Origin: Thalassospira lohafexi
GTDB lineage: Bacteria; Pseudomonadota; Alphaproteobacteria; Rhodospirillales; Thalassospiraceae
Assembly (NCBI RefSeq): GCF_002844275.1
Contig: NZ_NXGX01000003.1
Location: forward strand, 415,549-479,548
Length of the DNA stretch: 64,000 nt
Reading direction: 5' to 3'
The notes beneath the pieces are model-generated. The model saw only the letters and a program-made list of their open reading frames with translations, was not told the DNA's origin and searched no databases. The translations under genes were made by a program, and so were the position numbers. Shown here piece after piece: positions 1 through 9,701 of this stretch (within the stretch, counting starts at the first letter, position 1; each line of letters opens with the position of its first letter).

Positions 1-163
1 CACGGATGACGTCACGTCCGCTTTCCATCACCGATTTCAGCTTGGTCAGAAGGGCGCTGCGCTGTTTGAAGTTATTCAGATCGGGATCATTGGCAATCGC
101 CGTGAGATCGGCAAAGACCTTTTTGCGGTCAATGATTTCGCGCTGTTTCTTGATTTTATACAT
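1..163 (-). CDS. glnD: GlnD, PII uridylyltransferase (5' end only)
   Basis: Only the first 54 codons are in the window; the gene runs off the left edge. The protein begins MYKIKKQREIIDRK and continues with a helical stretch ending in SGRDVIR, which matches the N-terminus expected of the bifunctional PII uridylyltransferase/uridylyl-removing enzyme that relays glutamine status to PII proteins. An AAGGAAA ribosome site lies about 14 bases before the ATG. It follows mutS on the same strand, an arrangement I recall from other alphaproteobacteria, but a terminator separates the two. None of the catalytic nucleotidyltransferase or HD motifs are visible, so the call rests on the N-terminus and context. 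Confidence 0.7.
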   Translation of the reverse strand, partial: MYKIKKQREIIDRKKVFADLTAIANDPDLNNFKQRSALLTKLKSVMESGRDVIR

Positions 164-322
164 AGCGGGCTGCCGTTTCCTTGCGCCTTTTTGACTGCTG
201 GTTCTGCAATACCATTTTTCGCACCATAGCGGGAATTGGTTTTGGCTGCATCAGTGCATGTGCCATGCCAAAGGCCGGACCGGCATGATCATGCGGATGC
301 TGGCCGGCGGTGCGGTTAAATC

Positions 323-365
323 AAAACAGGCACCTGCCTGATATGGGGGCAAGGTGCCTGTTTTT
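323..365 (-). terminator. Rho-independent terminator of mutS
   Basis: A 9-bp perfect stem (CAGGCACCT / AGGTGCCTG) is extended by AAAA/TTTT on the outside, so the minus strand reads stem-loop then T-run about 45 bases after the mutS stop codon. The same hairpin has T residues on the plus strand too. Confidence 0.8.
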
Positions 366-408
366 CATGCGCTTTGCCGCAATTGGCCGCGACCTGCGTT
401 TTATCGGC

Positions 409-3162
409 TTATCCGCGCAATGCCTGTAAGCGATAGAGCGCCTCAAGCGCTTCGCGCGGGGTCATGTCATCGGGATTGATATCACCAAGGGCATCGAGCA
501 ATGCCTTTTGATCGTCCGACAGGGCAGGTGTGGCTGCGCGGTCTTCCTGTGCGGCCTGCTCAATGGCGGCGGCGAACAAGGGCAGGTCATCGGCCAGTTT
601 TGAAACCGCGCCGCCCTGTTGGCCCTTTTCAAGGGTTTTAAGCACCTGTTCGGCGCGCTTGATTACGGGTTTTGGCAGGCCGGCCAATTGTGCGACGTGA
701 ATACCATAAGACCGATCCGCACTGCCCAGGCCGACTTCATGGAGGAAGACAACCTCGCCCTGCCATTCCTTGATCAGCATGGTGTGGCATGACAGATGGT
801 CCAGCTTGGCGGCAAGGGCGGTCAGTTCGTGATAGTGGGTGGCAAAAAGACCACGACATTTGTTGATTTCATGAAGGTTTTCGACGACTGCCCACGCAAT
901 TGACAGACCGTCAAAGGTCGCCGTCCCGCGGCCAATTTCATCCAAGATCACCAGCGACCGGTCGGTTGCCTGATTAAGGATCGAGGCGGTTTCGACCATC
1001 TCAACCATGAAGGTCGAACGACCGCGTGCCAGATCATCAGCTGCCCCCACGCGTGAAAATAGCCGGTCAATCACGCCGATATGGGCCTTGGCCGCCGGGA
1101 CAAAGGCCCCGATCTGGGCCAAAACGGCAATCAGGGCGTTTTGACGCAGGAAGGTCGATTTACCAGCCATATTTGGACCGGTGATCAGCCACAGGCTTTG
1201 TTCATCCTCAAGGCGGCAATCATTGGCGACAAAGGGCGAGTCGGCATTTTCGCGAAGGGCCGCCTCGACCACCGGGTGACGCCCGGCGGTAATATCAAAC
1301 GACAGGCTGTCATCAATTTGCGGGCGGATGCAGTTCCGATCACGCGCCAGTTCGGCAAGGGCAGCAGAAACATCAAGCCCGGCGAGTGCCTGCGCACATT
1401 TGGCAATGTCGTCGGCCTTGGCAAGAACGGCCTGAACCAGTTCTTCGAACAGTTCAAGTTCAAGGGCGAGGGCCTGATCGCCCGCCTTGGAAACCTTGCT
1501 TTCAAGTTCGGACAGTTCCACGGTCGTAAAGCGCACGGCATTGGCCATGGTTTGACGGTGAATGAACTCATCAACTTCCATCATCTTGTCGGCATTTTTG
1601 GCCGACACTTCGATGAAATAGCCCAGAACGTTGTTGTGTTTGACCTTAAGGTTGGCAATGCCGGTTTGCTCGGTATAGCGGGCCTGAAGATTGGCGATCA
1701 GCTTTTTGCTTTCGCTTGAGAGCATGCGCAATTCATCAAGTGGGGGATGATATCCCCCGGCAATAAAGCCGCCATCGCGCGCCATCAGCGGCAGGCTTTC
1801 GGCAATGGCGCGGCGCAGAAGATCAATCAGATCGCCGTGATGGCCCATGCGGGTGACGTGATCGGCAAGTGATTCAGGTTGGGCGGTCAGGCCATCATTG
1901 CCGCCATCGGGCTTCTCAAGCAGATTGCCAATGGCAAAGGAACACGCCAGCCCATCGCGCATGGCGGCCAAATCGCGCGGCCCCCCACGCCAGACGGATA
2001 AACGAGACAGGGCGCGTTCAATATCGGGGCATTCGCCAAGACCGGACCGCAAATCAGACCGCAATCCATCGCGATCATGGAAATATTCGACCAGATCAAG
2101 GCGTTTGTTAACGTCATCGGCACTGGTCAGCGGGGCCGACAGACGGGCGGCCAGCAAACGCGCACCGGCCCCGGTTTTGGTGCGGTCAATGACCGACAGC
2201 AACGATCCCTTGCGATCCCCTGACTGGGTCTGGATCAGTTCTAGGGATCGTCGGGTGGCGGCATCAATTTCCATTGCCGCCCCGGCGGCAAGGCGGGTCG
2301 GCGGGGACAGGCGCGGCATCTGACCTTTTTGGGTCAGTTCGACATAGTCAATCAGGGCACCTGCGGCAGACAGTTCGGCAACTTCAAAGCCGCCAAAGGC
2401 GTCGAGTGCCTCGACCTGATACAGCTTTTTCAGGCGCAATTGCGCGTTTTCGGCATCAAAGCGCGCAGAAGGCTGCGGGGTGATGATGTTTTTATATTCG
2501 GAATAAAGGTCAAAAACGTCCGGGCGGTTGAGCAACCGGTCGGAAAACAGGATTTCACCGGGATCAAGACGCGCAAGTGCGGCGGGTAATCCGCCCATAT
2601 CGGTCGGCTGAACGTAAAAATCACCGGTCGACATATCAAGCCATGCCAAGCCAACCTTGCCGCGCAGTTCGGACACCGCAGCCAGATAGTTGTGTCGGCG
2701 CGCATCAAGCAGGCTGTCTTCGGTGAGGGTGCCCGGCGTGATCAGACGGACGACACCGCGTTTGACCACGGATTTGGCCCCGCGTTTTTTGGCCTCGGCC
2801 GGGTCTTCCATCTGTTCGCAGACGGCGACACGGAATCCCTTGCGGATCAGACGCTGAAGATATGTTTCGTGACTATGGACGGGAACACCGGCCATGGGAA
2901 TTTCGTTACCTTGATGCTTGCCGCGTTTTGTCAGGGCAATATCAAGGGCTTCGGCGGCTTTGACCGCATCGTCAAAGAACAGCTCGTAAAAATCGCCCAT
3001 CCGATAAAACAGCAGGCAGTCCTGATACTGTTCCTTGATTTCAAGGAACTGGATCATCATCGGGGTCGCACCCTCCAGAGAAAAGGATGGTGCGATGGGT
3101 GTGGTATCGGATGTGTCAGCGATATTGTTCATGATGGTTTTGATAGCAAACCCTGAAGGCAT
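409..3162 (-). CDS. mutS: DNA mismatch repair protein MutS
   Basis: Mismatch-recognition ATPase that binds base mispairs and small loops and recruits MutL. The N-terminal mismatch-binding domain carries the Phe-Tyr-Glu motif at about residues 58-60 within GDFYELF. The C-terminal ATPase has Walker [10 protein letters not shown] near 662-670, Walker B LVILDE near 738-743, and a conserved histidine in FATHYHEL. At 917 residues it is slightly longer than typical MutS, and the surplus is at the N-terminus: an ATG at 3132 (MNNIADTSD) is an equally good start. Neither start has a convincing ribosome site. glnD follows downstream on the same strand. Confidence 0.97.
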   Translation of the reverse strand: MPSGFAIKTIMNNIADTSDTTPIAPSFSLEGATPMMIQFLEIKEQYQDCLLFYRMGDFYELFFDDAVKAAEALDIALTKRGKHQGNEIPMAGVPVHSHETYLQRLIRKGFRVAVCEQMEDPAEAKKRGAKSVVKRGVVRLITPGTLTEDSLLDARRHNYLAAVSELRGKVGLAWLDMSTGDFYVQPTDMGGLPAALARLDPGEILFSDRLLNRPDVFDLYSEYKNIITPQPSARFDAENAQLRLKKLYQVEALDAFGGFEVAELSAAGALIDYVELTQKGQMPRLSPPTRLAAGAAMEIDAATRRSLELIQTQSGDRKGSLLSVIDRTKTGAGARLLAARLSAPLTSADDVNKRLDLVEYFHDRDGLRSDLRSGLGECPDIERALSRLSVWRGGPRDLAAMRDGLACSFAIGNLLEKPDGGNDGLTAQPESLADHVTRMGHHGDLIDLLRRAIAESLPLMARDGGFIAGGYHPPLDELRMLSSESKKLIANLQARYTEQTGIANLKVKHNNVLGYFIEVSAKNADKMMEVDEFIHRQTMANAVRFTTVELSELESKVSKAGDQALALELELFEELVQAVLAKADDIAKCAQALAGLDVSAALAELARDRNCIRPQIDDSLSFDITAGRHPVVEAALRENADSPFVANDCRLEDEQSLWLITGPNMAGKSTFLRQNALIAVLAQIGAFVPAAKAHIGVIDRLFSRVGAADDLARGRSTFMVEMVETASILNQATDRSLVILDEIGRGTATFDGLSIAWAVVENLHEINKCRGLFATHYHELTALAAKLDHLSCHTMLIKEWQGEVVFLHEVGLGSADRSYGIHVAQLAGLPKPVIKRAEQVLKTLEKGQQGGAVSKLADDLPLFAAAIEQAAQEDRAATPALSDDQKALLDALGDINPDDMTPREALEALYRLQALRG

Positions 3163-3315
3163 TTACGAGGGGCAAGGAGCCGCGGTGATAAAACTTGATC
3201 TATGCCATTGCAACGCCTGAATTTCCGTAAAATATAGATAGTAAGGGATCTTTCGTTCCAGACGGCATGATGGCGTGAAAACGAACGGATGACCAGTCAT
3301 CAAGGAGACAGCAAA

Positions 3316-3816
3316 ATGTCAGAAGACCAGACCACAACGCAGGCCCCGGAACTGGTAGGTTTGTTCGACACCAAAGACAGTTTTGACGCGGCCGTGCGCG
3401 AATTGCGCGATAGCGGTTTTAAGCGCACGGATCTTTCGGTTTTGAGTTCCCACGAATCGATTGATGTCGCCGGATCAGACGGGCGGTCATGGGGGGATGT
3501 GCTGACAGCACTTGTCGGGGAAGTCAAATATGAGGTGCCCTTGGTAGCATCGGGCGCGATTGCGCTGTTTGGTGGTTCGGCAACCGCGCCGGCGGCAATT
3601 GCGGTGGGGGCTGGTGTTGGGGCGGTGGCCCTGCGCGAATTTATCGGCGAAGTCACATCCACCCCGCATACCGATGATTTTGCCCGTGCGATTGATGCCG
3701 GGTCGGTGATCCTGTGGGTGCGGATTGCCCCGGACAATAAAACCGGTGAGAGTGCGGCACAGGCGATTTTGCAAAAGCATGGTGCGACCAACATCCACCT
3801 GCATCAGGCAAAATAA
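3316..3816 (+). CDS. Small stress-type protein with central hydrophobic segment
   Basis: A 166-residue protein of uncertain function. The start at 3316 is preceded by AAGGAGA at 3302-3308, so the nine upstream in-frame codons are not used. The N-terminal third (ELVGLFDTKDSFDAAVREL) resembles the alpha/beta fold of heat-induced YflT/general-stress proteins. Residues about 73-110 are glycine- and alanine-rich and hydrophobic (glycine-zipper-like), suggesting membrane insertion or self-association. A hydrophilic tail follows. It is monocistronic, divergent from mutS, and followed by a hairpin terminator. The fold resemblance is inferred by eye only; no catalytic residues are evident. Confidence 0.75.
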   Translation: MSEDQTTTQAPELVGLFDTKDSFDAAVRELRDSGFKRTDLSVLSSHESIDVAGSDGRSWGDVLTALVGEVKYEVPLVASGAIALFGGSATAPAAIAVGAGVGAVALREFIGEVTSTPHTDDFARAIDAGSVILWVRIAPDNKTGESAAQAILQKHGATNIHLHQAK

Positions 3817-3860
3817 CGCCCGATTGCAGGTTAGGCACAGTTGAAAACGATCCTGATTTT

Positions 3861-3889
3861 AAAGGCGGCCCATGGTGGTTGCCTTTTTT
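3861..3889 (+). terminator. Terminator after the stress-type protein gene
   Basis: AAAGGC pairs with GCCTTT across a 14-base loop and is followed by further T residues, 45 bases after the stop codon. Confidence 0.6.
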
Positions 3890-4265
3890 CACTCTGTGGA
3901 ATGATTGGATAAGGGGGCATTGCTTGGCAAAACGGGGGCAGGTTGGTGATGTTGGGGGCGATGTAATTATCGCACTGAAAAAGAACGATAATTCCGCCAG
4001 ATCATTGTCTTGATGCGGTCTGTTATGGCGGCGAGGATACAAAGAGATGGGCAGTTCTGACCTGCCCAAACAGGGGGTTGTTGCGGCGCAACATACGGAA
4101 AACGCTACGTAATTCTGCGGTTGCCGTTAACGTCGCCTTTGACCATGGGCGCGAAGCCTGTTTTATTGTTCGGTTCGATGAGGCGGTCCCACACCGCAAA
4201 CTTGTCGAACGAAATGAACTACACACAGCTTTCCATCCCACCACGCAAGCGTCAGTGAAAACACA
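3890..4265 (+). other. Non-coding region upstream of the malic enzyme gene
   Basis: This stretch holds no convincing gene. It contains a short hairpin at 4049-4067 (GGGCAG/CTGCCC) and a small TTGCG/CGCAA hairpin near 4080, which may lie in the malic enzyme leader. An open frame from 4078 overlaps the malic enzyme gene out of frame and lacks a ribosome site. A 21-codon frame begins at 4047 but has only a weak upstream AAGAG. Confidence 0.4.
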
Positions 4266-6533
4266 ATGTCAGATTCAGAAATCAAGGTTCGCGACCGCGA
4301 AGCGCTGCTGTTTCATTCCAGCGGCCGTCCGGGCAAAATCGAAATCACGCCGTCCAAGCCGCTGACCACCCAGCGCGATTTGTCCCTGGCGTATTCGCCG
4401 GGTGTTGCGGTGCCCTGTCTTGAAATCGCCAAGAACCCGGCGACGGCATATGATTATACCTCCAAGGGCAACATCGTTGCGGTGATTTCCAACGGCACCG
4501 CCGTTCTTGGCCTTGGTAACCTTGGCGCGCTGGCGTCCAAGCCGGTGATGGAAGGCAAGGCTGTTTTGTTCAAACGCTTTGCCGATGTTGACGGCATCGA
4601 CCTTGAAGTTTCGACCGAGGATGTTGACGAGTTTGTTAATTGCGTGCGTTTCCTTGGCGCATCGTTTGGCGGCATTAACCTTGAAGACATCAAGGCGCCG
4701 GAATGTTTCATCATTGAACAACGCCTGCGCGAAATCATGGATATTCCGGTATTCCATGATGATCAGCACGGCACAGCGATCATTGCGGCATCGGGGTTGA
4801 TCAATGCCTGCGACCTTACCGGGCGCAAATTGAAAGACATCAAGCTTGTGATCAATGGCGCTGGTGCGGCGGCGATTGCCTGCTGCGAGTTGGTCAAAAG
4901 CATGGGTGTGTCGCACGATAACGTTATTATGTGTGACACGCGCGGCGTGATCTATAAGGGTCGCGAAGATGGCATGAACCAGTGGAAATCAGCCCACGCA
5001 GCCGACACCGATGCCCGCACGCTTGACGATGCGATGGATGGGGCGGATGCGTTCTTTGGTCTGTCGGCCAAGGGGGCGGTGACGACCAAGATGGTCAAAA
5101 GCATGGCCAAAAAGCCGATCATTTTTGCCATGGCCAACCCGGACCCGGAAATCAGCCCGGAAGAAGTTGCATCGATCCGCGATGACGCGATCTGTGCCAC
5201 CGGGCGCTCGGATTATCCCAACCAGATCAACAATGTGCTGGGCTTCCCGTACATTTTCCGTGGTGCGCTTGATGTGCAGGCCTCAACGATCAACGAGGAC
5301 ATGAAAATTGCCGCAGCCCATGCGGTGGCGTCGCTTGCGCGTGAAGATGTGCCTGATGAGGTGGCCGCGGCCTATTCCGGGCGGCGTTTGCAATATGGTC
5401 CGGAATACATCATTCCGGCCCCGTTTGACCCGCGCCTGATCATTGCAATCCCCAAGGCGGTGGCACAGGCCGCGATGGACAGTGGTGTGGCGCGTCGTCC
5501 GATCATTGATATGGCGGAATATGAAAATCAGCTGCGCGGGCGTCTTGATCCGACGGCGGCACATCTTCAGCTGATTTCCGATTATGTGCGCGCACATCCC
5601 AAACGGATCGCCTTTGCCGAGGGCGAAGAAGAAACCGTTATTCGCGCCGCTGTTGCCTATCGCAATTCGGGTTATGGCACGCCGATCCTGATCGGGCGCG
5701 AAGACCGCATTCATGCCAGTGCCAAAAACCTTGGTATTGAAACGCTTGAAGGGGTGGAAATCAGCAATGCGGCCCTTTCGGATCGCAATGCGGAATATGC
5801 CGAGTTCATGTATGAACGTCTGCAGCGCAAAGGGTATCTGTGGCGCGACTGCCAGCGGATGGTGAACCAGAAACGCAACGTTTTTGCTTCTGTCATGGTG
5901 GCAAAGGGCCATGCAGATGGCCTGATCACCGGGCTGACCCGGAACTTCAATCGCAGCTTTACCGATATTGCCAGCGTGATCGACGCGAAAGAGGGCGAAA
6001 TCCCGATGGGCCTTTCGATTGCGATTGCCAAGGGCCGGACGGTGTTTATCGCCGATACCCGCGTGCATAATGTGCCCAATGCTGAACAGCTTGCCGAGAT
6101 CGCCATTCAGGCGGCTGAGAAGGCCCGTCAGCTTGGTCATGAACCGCGTGTGGCACTGGTGTCGCATTCGACCTTTGGCAACCCGTACAGCGAAGATACC
6201 GACCGTATCCGTGAGGCGGTTGGCATTCTTGAACGCAGCAATGTTGATTTCGAGTTTGATGGCGATATGGCGGTGGATGTTGCGCTCGATACCGAGCTTT
6301 TGAAGCTGTATCCGTTCTGTCGTCTGTCGGGTCCGGCAAACGTTCTGGTGATGCCAGCCCTTCATGCGGCGACGACTGCGTCCAAACTGCTTGATAAGCT
6401 GGGCGGTGGGACGGTGGTTGGTCCGGTGATGATCGGGCTGGAAAAACCGGCCCAGATTGCCCAGATGGGGGCAACAGTCAATGATCTGGTTAATCTGGCA
6501 GCGCTTGCCGCGCATGACGCCGAACATAATTAA
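4266..6533 (+). CDS. maeB: NADP-dependent malic enzyme with phosphotransacetylase-like domain
   Basis: Oxidative decarboxylation of malate to pyruvate, linking the TCA cycle to gluconeogenesis and NADPH supply. The 755-residue protein is the MaeB architecture: malic N-domain with SLAYSPGVAVPCL near residues 40-52 and FHDDQHGTA near 163, a Rossmann NAD(P)-binding domain with INGAGAAAIA near 196, then a phosphotransacetylase-like domain from about 430 to the end. The latter is regulatory (acetyl-CoA sensing) rather than catalytic in characterised MaeB proteins. The gene is alone, with a long upstream region and a strong terminator. Confidence 0.97.
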   Translation: MSDSEIKVRDREALLFHSSGRPGKIEITPSKPLTTQRDLSLAYSPGVAVPCLEIAKNPATAYDYTSKGNIVAVISNGTAVLGLGNLGALASKPVMEGKAVLFKRFADVDGIDLEVSTEDVDEFVNCVRFLGASFGGINLEDIKAPECFIIEQRLREIMDIPVFHDDQHGTAIIAASGLINACDLTGRKLKDIKLVINGAGAAAIACCELVKSMGVSHDNVIMCDTRGVIYKGREDGMNQWKSAHAADTDARTLDDAMDGADAFFGLSAKGAVTTKMVKSMAKKPIIFAMANPDPEISPEEVASIRDDAICATGRSDYPNQINNVLGFPYIFRGALDVQASTINEDMKIAAAHAVASLAREDVPDEVAAAYSGRRLQYGPEYIIPAPFDPRLIIAIPKAVAQAAMDSGVARRPIIDMAEYENQLRGRLDPTAAHLQLISDYVRAHPKRIAFAEGEEETVIRAAVAYRNSGYGTPILIGREDRIHASAKNLGIETLEGVEISNAALSDRNAEYAEFMYERLQRKGYLWRDCQRMVNQKRNVFASVMVAKGHADGLITGLTRNFNRSFTDIASVIDAKEGEIPMGLSIAIAKGRTVFIADTRVHNVPNAEQLAEIAIQAAEKARQLGHEPRVALVSHSTFGNPYSEDTDRIREAVGILERSNVDFEFDGDMAVDVALDTELLKLYPFCRLSGPANVLVMPALHAATTASKLLDKLGGGTVVGPVMIGLEKPAQIAQMGATVNDLVNLAALAAHDAEHN

Positions 6534-6557
6534 GACCGGATTGATCGACGGTTGAAC

Positions 6558-6592
6558 ATGGCGGGGGCGCATAGGCATCCCCGCCATTTTTT
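6558..6592 (+). terminator. Terminator of maeB
   Basis: Nine-base perfect stem ATGGCGGGG/CCCCGCCAT with a 12-base loop and a run of six T, 24 bases after the stop codon. Confidence 0.9.
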
Positions 6593-6633
6593 ATGACGGA
6601 TTGGTTTTGACGGTGGCCAAAATACGTTTGGGG

Positions 6634-7839
6634 TTACTCAATTGTCTGGCCAAATACCGCAATGGCAGCGCCAAGGGTCGCAAGGGCCAGATACCAGATG
6701 ACTTTGGGCAAGCCTGATTTCTGTTTGATGGCGATGACGGCGGCGAGCCCCGATTGCAGGCCGTAATAGATGGCAAACCCGCGTGAGGCGTAATTTACAA
6801 TTGCGAAAATATCGGCCGCCCATGTCAGGGCAATCCCGATTATGGCCAAAATGAAATAAGCCTGTGGTTCGCTGATGCGATTGCGCGACAGTTCGGTAAA
6901 CAATCCGCCCGAACCGCTGGTGTCGGCGATGGCGGCACTAAGCTGTGAGGCCAGGGCGGCAGCAACCAGCAAGAAGGGCAGAATCGGCGCGACGATCTGC
7001 ATCATATTGATGATGCCGGTTTCGGTCATCGACATTTGCTCGGGGCGAAACACATAGGCAATCAGGACAATGTAGACCACGTAAATCACGGTCGAGAGCC
7101 ATTGCGCCATGCGCATCGACCGGATGCGTGTTTGCGCATCATAGACCGCGCCAAGATACCGGGACGTTTCAAACCCCTGTACGGTGATCAGCAACCCCAG
7201 CGCCATGGTTATGGCCGGCCAACCGGTGACGGCTTCGGGGTTAAAGATCAGCGTCTCATGGATTGCCTGATCGCCAAAATTGACAATCAAGCCAATCACC
7301 AGTCCGGCAATGATGGCCAGTTTGATGGCGACGGAAAAATATTCCATCCGTTCGAGGCTTTTAAAGCCGTTGGTGCAGCCGATCAGAACGATCAGGATGA
7401 AAACGCCGGTGGTTAAAAGTTTCGCGTCAAACCGGCTATCAAACGGCGTCATGCTGAGCGCAAAGGCGCCGAGTAAATTCAGGTAATAGGAAACAGAAAT
7501 AATATAGGCAAATGCCAAGGCCCAGGATGAGATGGTCTCAATCCTTTTGGCCAATGTGCCGTGCTGGCCTGTGATGATTGCGTCTTCGCCTGTCGCAATA
7601 TTGGACCGGATCACGCCGCCAAACATGTAGGCGACAACACAGAGCCCACCCATGACCCATGGCGCAAAACCGCCAAATGCATGGCTTAGAACCGGGCCAA
7701 GTAACAAAAACCCGCTGCCGATGATTGAGGCCAAAGGGGTGACAACCGCGCGCCAAAGGGTGAAATGGGCGATACGTGGCAGCACCAAAACCACACCGAC
7801 AGCAAGTGTCGTTAATGCAATGATCAAATCAAATGTCAT
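6634..7839 (-). CDS. APC-superfamily-like integral membrane transporter
   Basis: A 401-residue, very hydrophobic inner-membrane protein with about eleven predicted helices. The first helices contain the glycine-rich IIGSGFLLLGP stretch, the kind of unwound helix seen in LeuT/APC-fold carriers. A later conserved-looking segment reads ITVQGFETSRYLG. This supports a secondary transporter of the amino-acid/polyamine/organocation superfamily; the substrate cannot be read from sequence. The gene converges on maeB, and nothing adjacent gives a pathway. GGAGG is absent near the start, so the ATG at 7839 is taken from frame length. Confidence 0.75.
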   Translation of the reverse strand: MTFDLIIALTTLAVGVVLVLPRIAHFTLWRAVVTPLASIIGSGFLLLGPVLSHAFGGFAPWVMGGLCVVAYMFGGVIRSNIATGEDAIITGQHGTLAKRIETISSWALAFAYIISVSYYLNLLGAFALSMTPFDSRFDAKLLTTGVFILIVLIGCTNGFKSLERMEYFSVAIKLAIIAGLVIGLIVNFGDQAIHETLIFNPEAVTGWPAITMALGLLITVQGFETSRYLGAVYDAQTRIRSMRMAQWLSTVIYVVYIVLIAYVFRPEQMSMTETGIINMMQIVAPILPFLLVAAALASQLSAAIADTSGSGGLFTELSRNRISEPQAYFILAIIGIALTWAADIFAIVNYASRGFAIYYGLQSGLAAVIAIKQKSGLPKVIWYLALATLGAAIAVFGQTIE

Positions 7840-8144
7840 GGAGGTTTATACCAAGGATCATTTTACCAATGGTGACCATAGGCGATACAGGAGAGGCATT
7901 TGATGCAGAGCCTTGATTTCAAGCAGAATATAAGGTGTCGCGAGGTCATAAGATAGTGCGGTTTTACCGAGCGTATGTGGAAAGGCCCGCGATTGTGATA
8001 ATCTGTTCCAGACTTGAACGCAGTGTCCTGAGCCTAAAAGGGCCAAAGTAAAAATATGACGTTTGTCTTGGCCTGATTTTCGCCGCATGGCGTGGGTAAA
8101 ATAAGGTCATCTTTGCCGTTCTGTTAGAAAATAGGAAATTTTTC
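7840..8144. other. Divergent intergenic region, no gene seen
   Basis: About 305 bases separate the transporter and lipoprotein genes, which diverge. It should contain promoters for both, but I could not pick a convincing -35/-10 pair. No coding frame with a ribosome site or structured repeat is seen. Confidence 0.5.
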
Positions 8145-8603
8145 ATGGGCCAAATGACCCGATTTTTTGCCGTTTTGATGTTGTTCCCGTTGCTTGCTGC
8201 GTGTGAAGGGGAACAGGCCAAAGGCCCAACTCCGGATGAAATTACCACGGCTGTGATCGAACGTTTCCGCGAAGACCCCTATGCCAAGGTCGGTCATGTA
8301 GAAAATGTTACCAAGACCAACAGCATTTCCGAAGACGATGACGAAGTCATTGCCATGGTGCGTTACGAACTGGTGTTTGACCGTACGGTGTCGGAATTTG
8401 CTGATGACGTAACGGAAAAGGGAAAAGCAGCAGGGGATGTGGATGCGGTTGGCGATACCGTTAGCGACGCCATTGATCTGGTGAAAACCAAGATGCTGGC
8501 CCTAAAGGAAGGCGCGTTCAAAGCCGGGGACCGCCGGGTTGTTGAAAATGAAATCCGTCTGGTGAAATCCGAAAAGGGCTGGATTTATCGCGATCGTCCT
8601 TAA
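8145..8603 (+). CDS. Small lipoprotein of unknown function
   Basis: A 152-residue secreted lipoprotein. The N-terminus has a hydrophobic signal segment (FFAVLMLFPLLAAC) with lipobox LAAC placing the lipidated cysteine near residue 20. The mature part is acidic and helical, with the charged stretch SEDDDEVIA and a C-terminal EKGWIYRD reminiscent of small outer-membrane or periplasmic lipoproteins. No enzymatic motif is seen. AGGA sits about 9 bases before the ATG; a second in-frame ATG at 8154 is an alternative start. The gene is monocistronic and ends at a perfect hairpin terminator. Confidence 0.8.
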   Translation: MGQMTRFFAVLMLFPLLAACEGEQAKGPTPDEITTAVIERFREDPYAKVGHVENVTKTNSISEDDDEVIAMVRYELVFDRTVSEFADDVTEKGKAAGDVDAVGDTVSDAIDLVKTKMLALKEGAFKAGDRRVVENEIRLVKSEKGWIYRDRP

Positions 8604-8630
8604 GCGGCGAACTGAACGTTTTGGTCAAAT

Positions 8631-8660
8631 AAAAAAGGGATCCATTTGGATCCCTTTTTT
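8631..8660. terminator. Bidirectional terminator
   Basis: Perfect 13-bp palindromic stem with a four-base ATTT loop: the inner part is GGGATCC/GGATCCC and the outer part A6/T6, so it works on both strands. It lies between the convergent lipoprotein and Bax-like genes. Confidence 0.92.
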
Positions 8661-8691
8661 GTGACCTTTGTCATGGTGACAGCAGGTCTGA

Positions 8692-9684
8692 TCAGTCTTC
8701 AAGAAATGCCAGAACCTTTGGCGGGGGTGGCACGTCATCTGCGGCAAACGCCAATCCGTCAAGGTCGGTCAGATCGTTGACCCGCATGATGGCATGCAGG
8801 CTATCGACATATTCTTCGCCGCGTTCGGAATATTTTGTCAGGGTGGATGCAAGGTCCCAGCCTGTGACCAACTGCCCGTCGGCGCGCAGCTCAGCGCGTT
8901 TTTCGCGCAGCACCTGATAGGCCGGATGCGAATTGATGTTGCGTGCATAGGCCCGCACACTGTCCATCAGGCTGGCAAAGGCCTTGATGACGTGGGTTTT
9001 GCCATCTTCGCGATCTTCGGGAACAATGCCTTCGTCATCGCCCCACGCCCATTGACCAAACAGGGCATTGCCCTTGCGCACGAAACGCGACGTGCCCCAA
9101 CCGCTTTCCTCAGCCGACTGGGCGAGCATCAGGGAGGTCGGGATAATGTCGATGCGTTCAAGCAAGGCCGTGATGCCACCATCGGTCACGCGATAGCGTT
9201 TCATCAGTTGTTCGACCCATTGCTGATCATTGGCGTTGACCGGGATGCCGGAAATACCTTTGGCCTGAATGGCCATCAACCGTTCACGACGGACAATGAT
9301 TTCCTCGTTCACGCGCATCGAGAGCGGCAGCATGATGCGGAGGAAAAGCTGTTTACGTTCATCGACCGATGCCAGTTCGCCAAGCCCTTTGGGAACGCGT
9401 TTGATGTAAACGCGCGGGACTTCGGTAACATTGGGCAGGCGATAGCCGATGCTTTTGAAGTACTGGCCCAGTGCGATGACTTCAGGACCCCGGCGATAGG
9501 CCGGTTTGGTTTTTTTGACAACAGCATCATCAATCACCTCCACAGAAGTTTCTGTGTCGGGGCTTGTTGGTACTGGCGAAATATCAATTCCGGCGAAAAT
9601 GCCAATATAGAGTAAGCTGACCGCTCCGACGAGCGAAGCGAGCGCAATTTTACGGTAATTTCCAGTTTCTGCGCTAGTCATCAT
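8692..9684 (-). CDS. Bax-type membrane-anchored glucosaminidase
   Basis: Putative peptidoglycan hydrolase of the Bax/glucosaminidase (GH73-like) family. Residues about 13-32 form an N-terminal membrane anchor; the remainder should face the periplasm. The catalytic-domain signature AQSAEESGWGTSRF lies near 188-201, with the likely acid glutamate at 192 or 193, followed by NALFGQWAW and a NINSHPAYQ segment typical of the family. At 330 residues the length is close to Bax. GGAG lies about 6 bases before the ATG pair. The inverted-repeat element at 9702 starts only 17 bases upstream of the start, so the gene's promoter must lie in or beyond that element. Confidence 0.85.
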   Translation of the reverse strand: MMTSAETGNYRKIALASLVGAVSLLYIGIFAGIDISPVPTSPDTETSVEVIDDAVVKKTKPAYRRGPEVIALGQYFKSIGYRLPNVTEVPRVYIKRVPKGLGELASVDERKQLFLRIMLPLSMRVNEEIIVRRERLMAIQAKGISGIPVNANDQQWVEQLMKRYRVTDGGITALLERIDIIPTSLMLAQSAEESGWGTSRFVRKGNALFGQWAWGDDEGIVPEDREDGKTHVIKAFASLMDSVRAYARNINSHPAYQVLREKRAELRADGQLVTGWDLASTLTKYSERGEEYVDSLHAIMRVNDLTDLDGLAFAADDVPPPPKVLAFLED

Positions 9685-9701
9685 TCTATCTCCAGGGTCA
9701 C

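Noticed and set aside
1081..1719. 212-codon plus-strand frame
   Set aside because: Antisense to mutS, no ribosome site, no recognisable domain.
4047..4112. 21-codon possible leader peptide upstream of maeB
   Set aside because: Has only a weak upstream AAGAG and no run of regulatory codons or attenuator hairpin pair after it.
5283..6587. 434-codon minus-strand frame
   Set aside because: Antisense to the malic enzyme gene; low-complexity composition typical of an antisense shadow.
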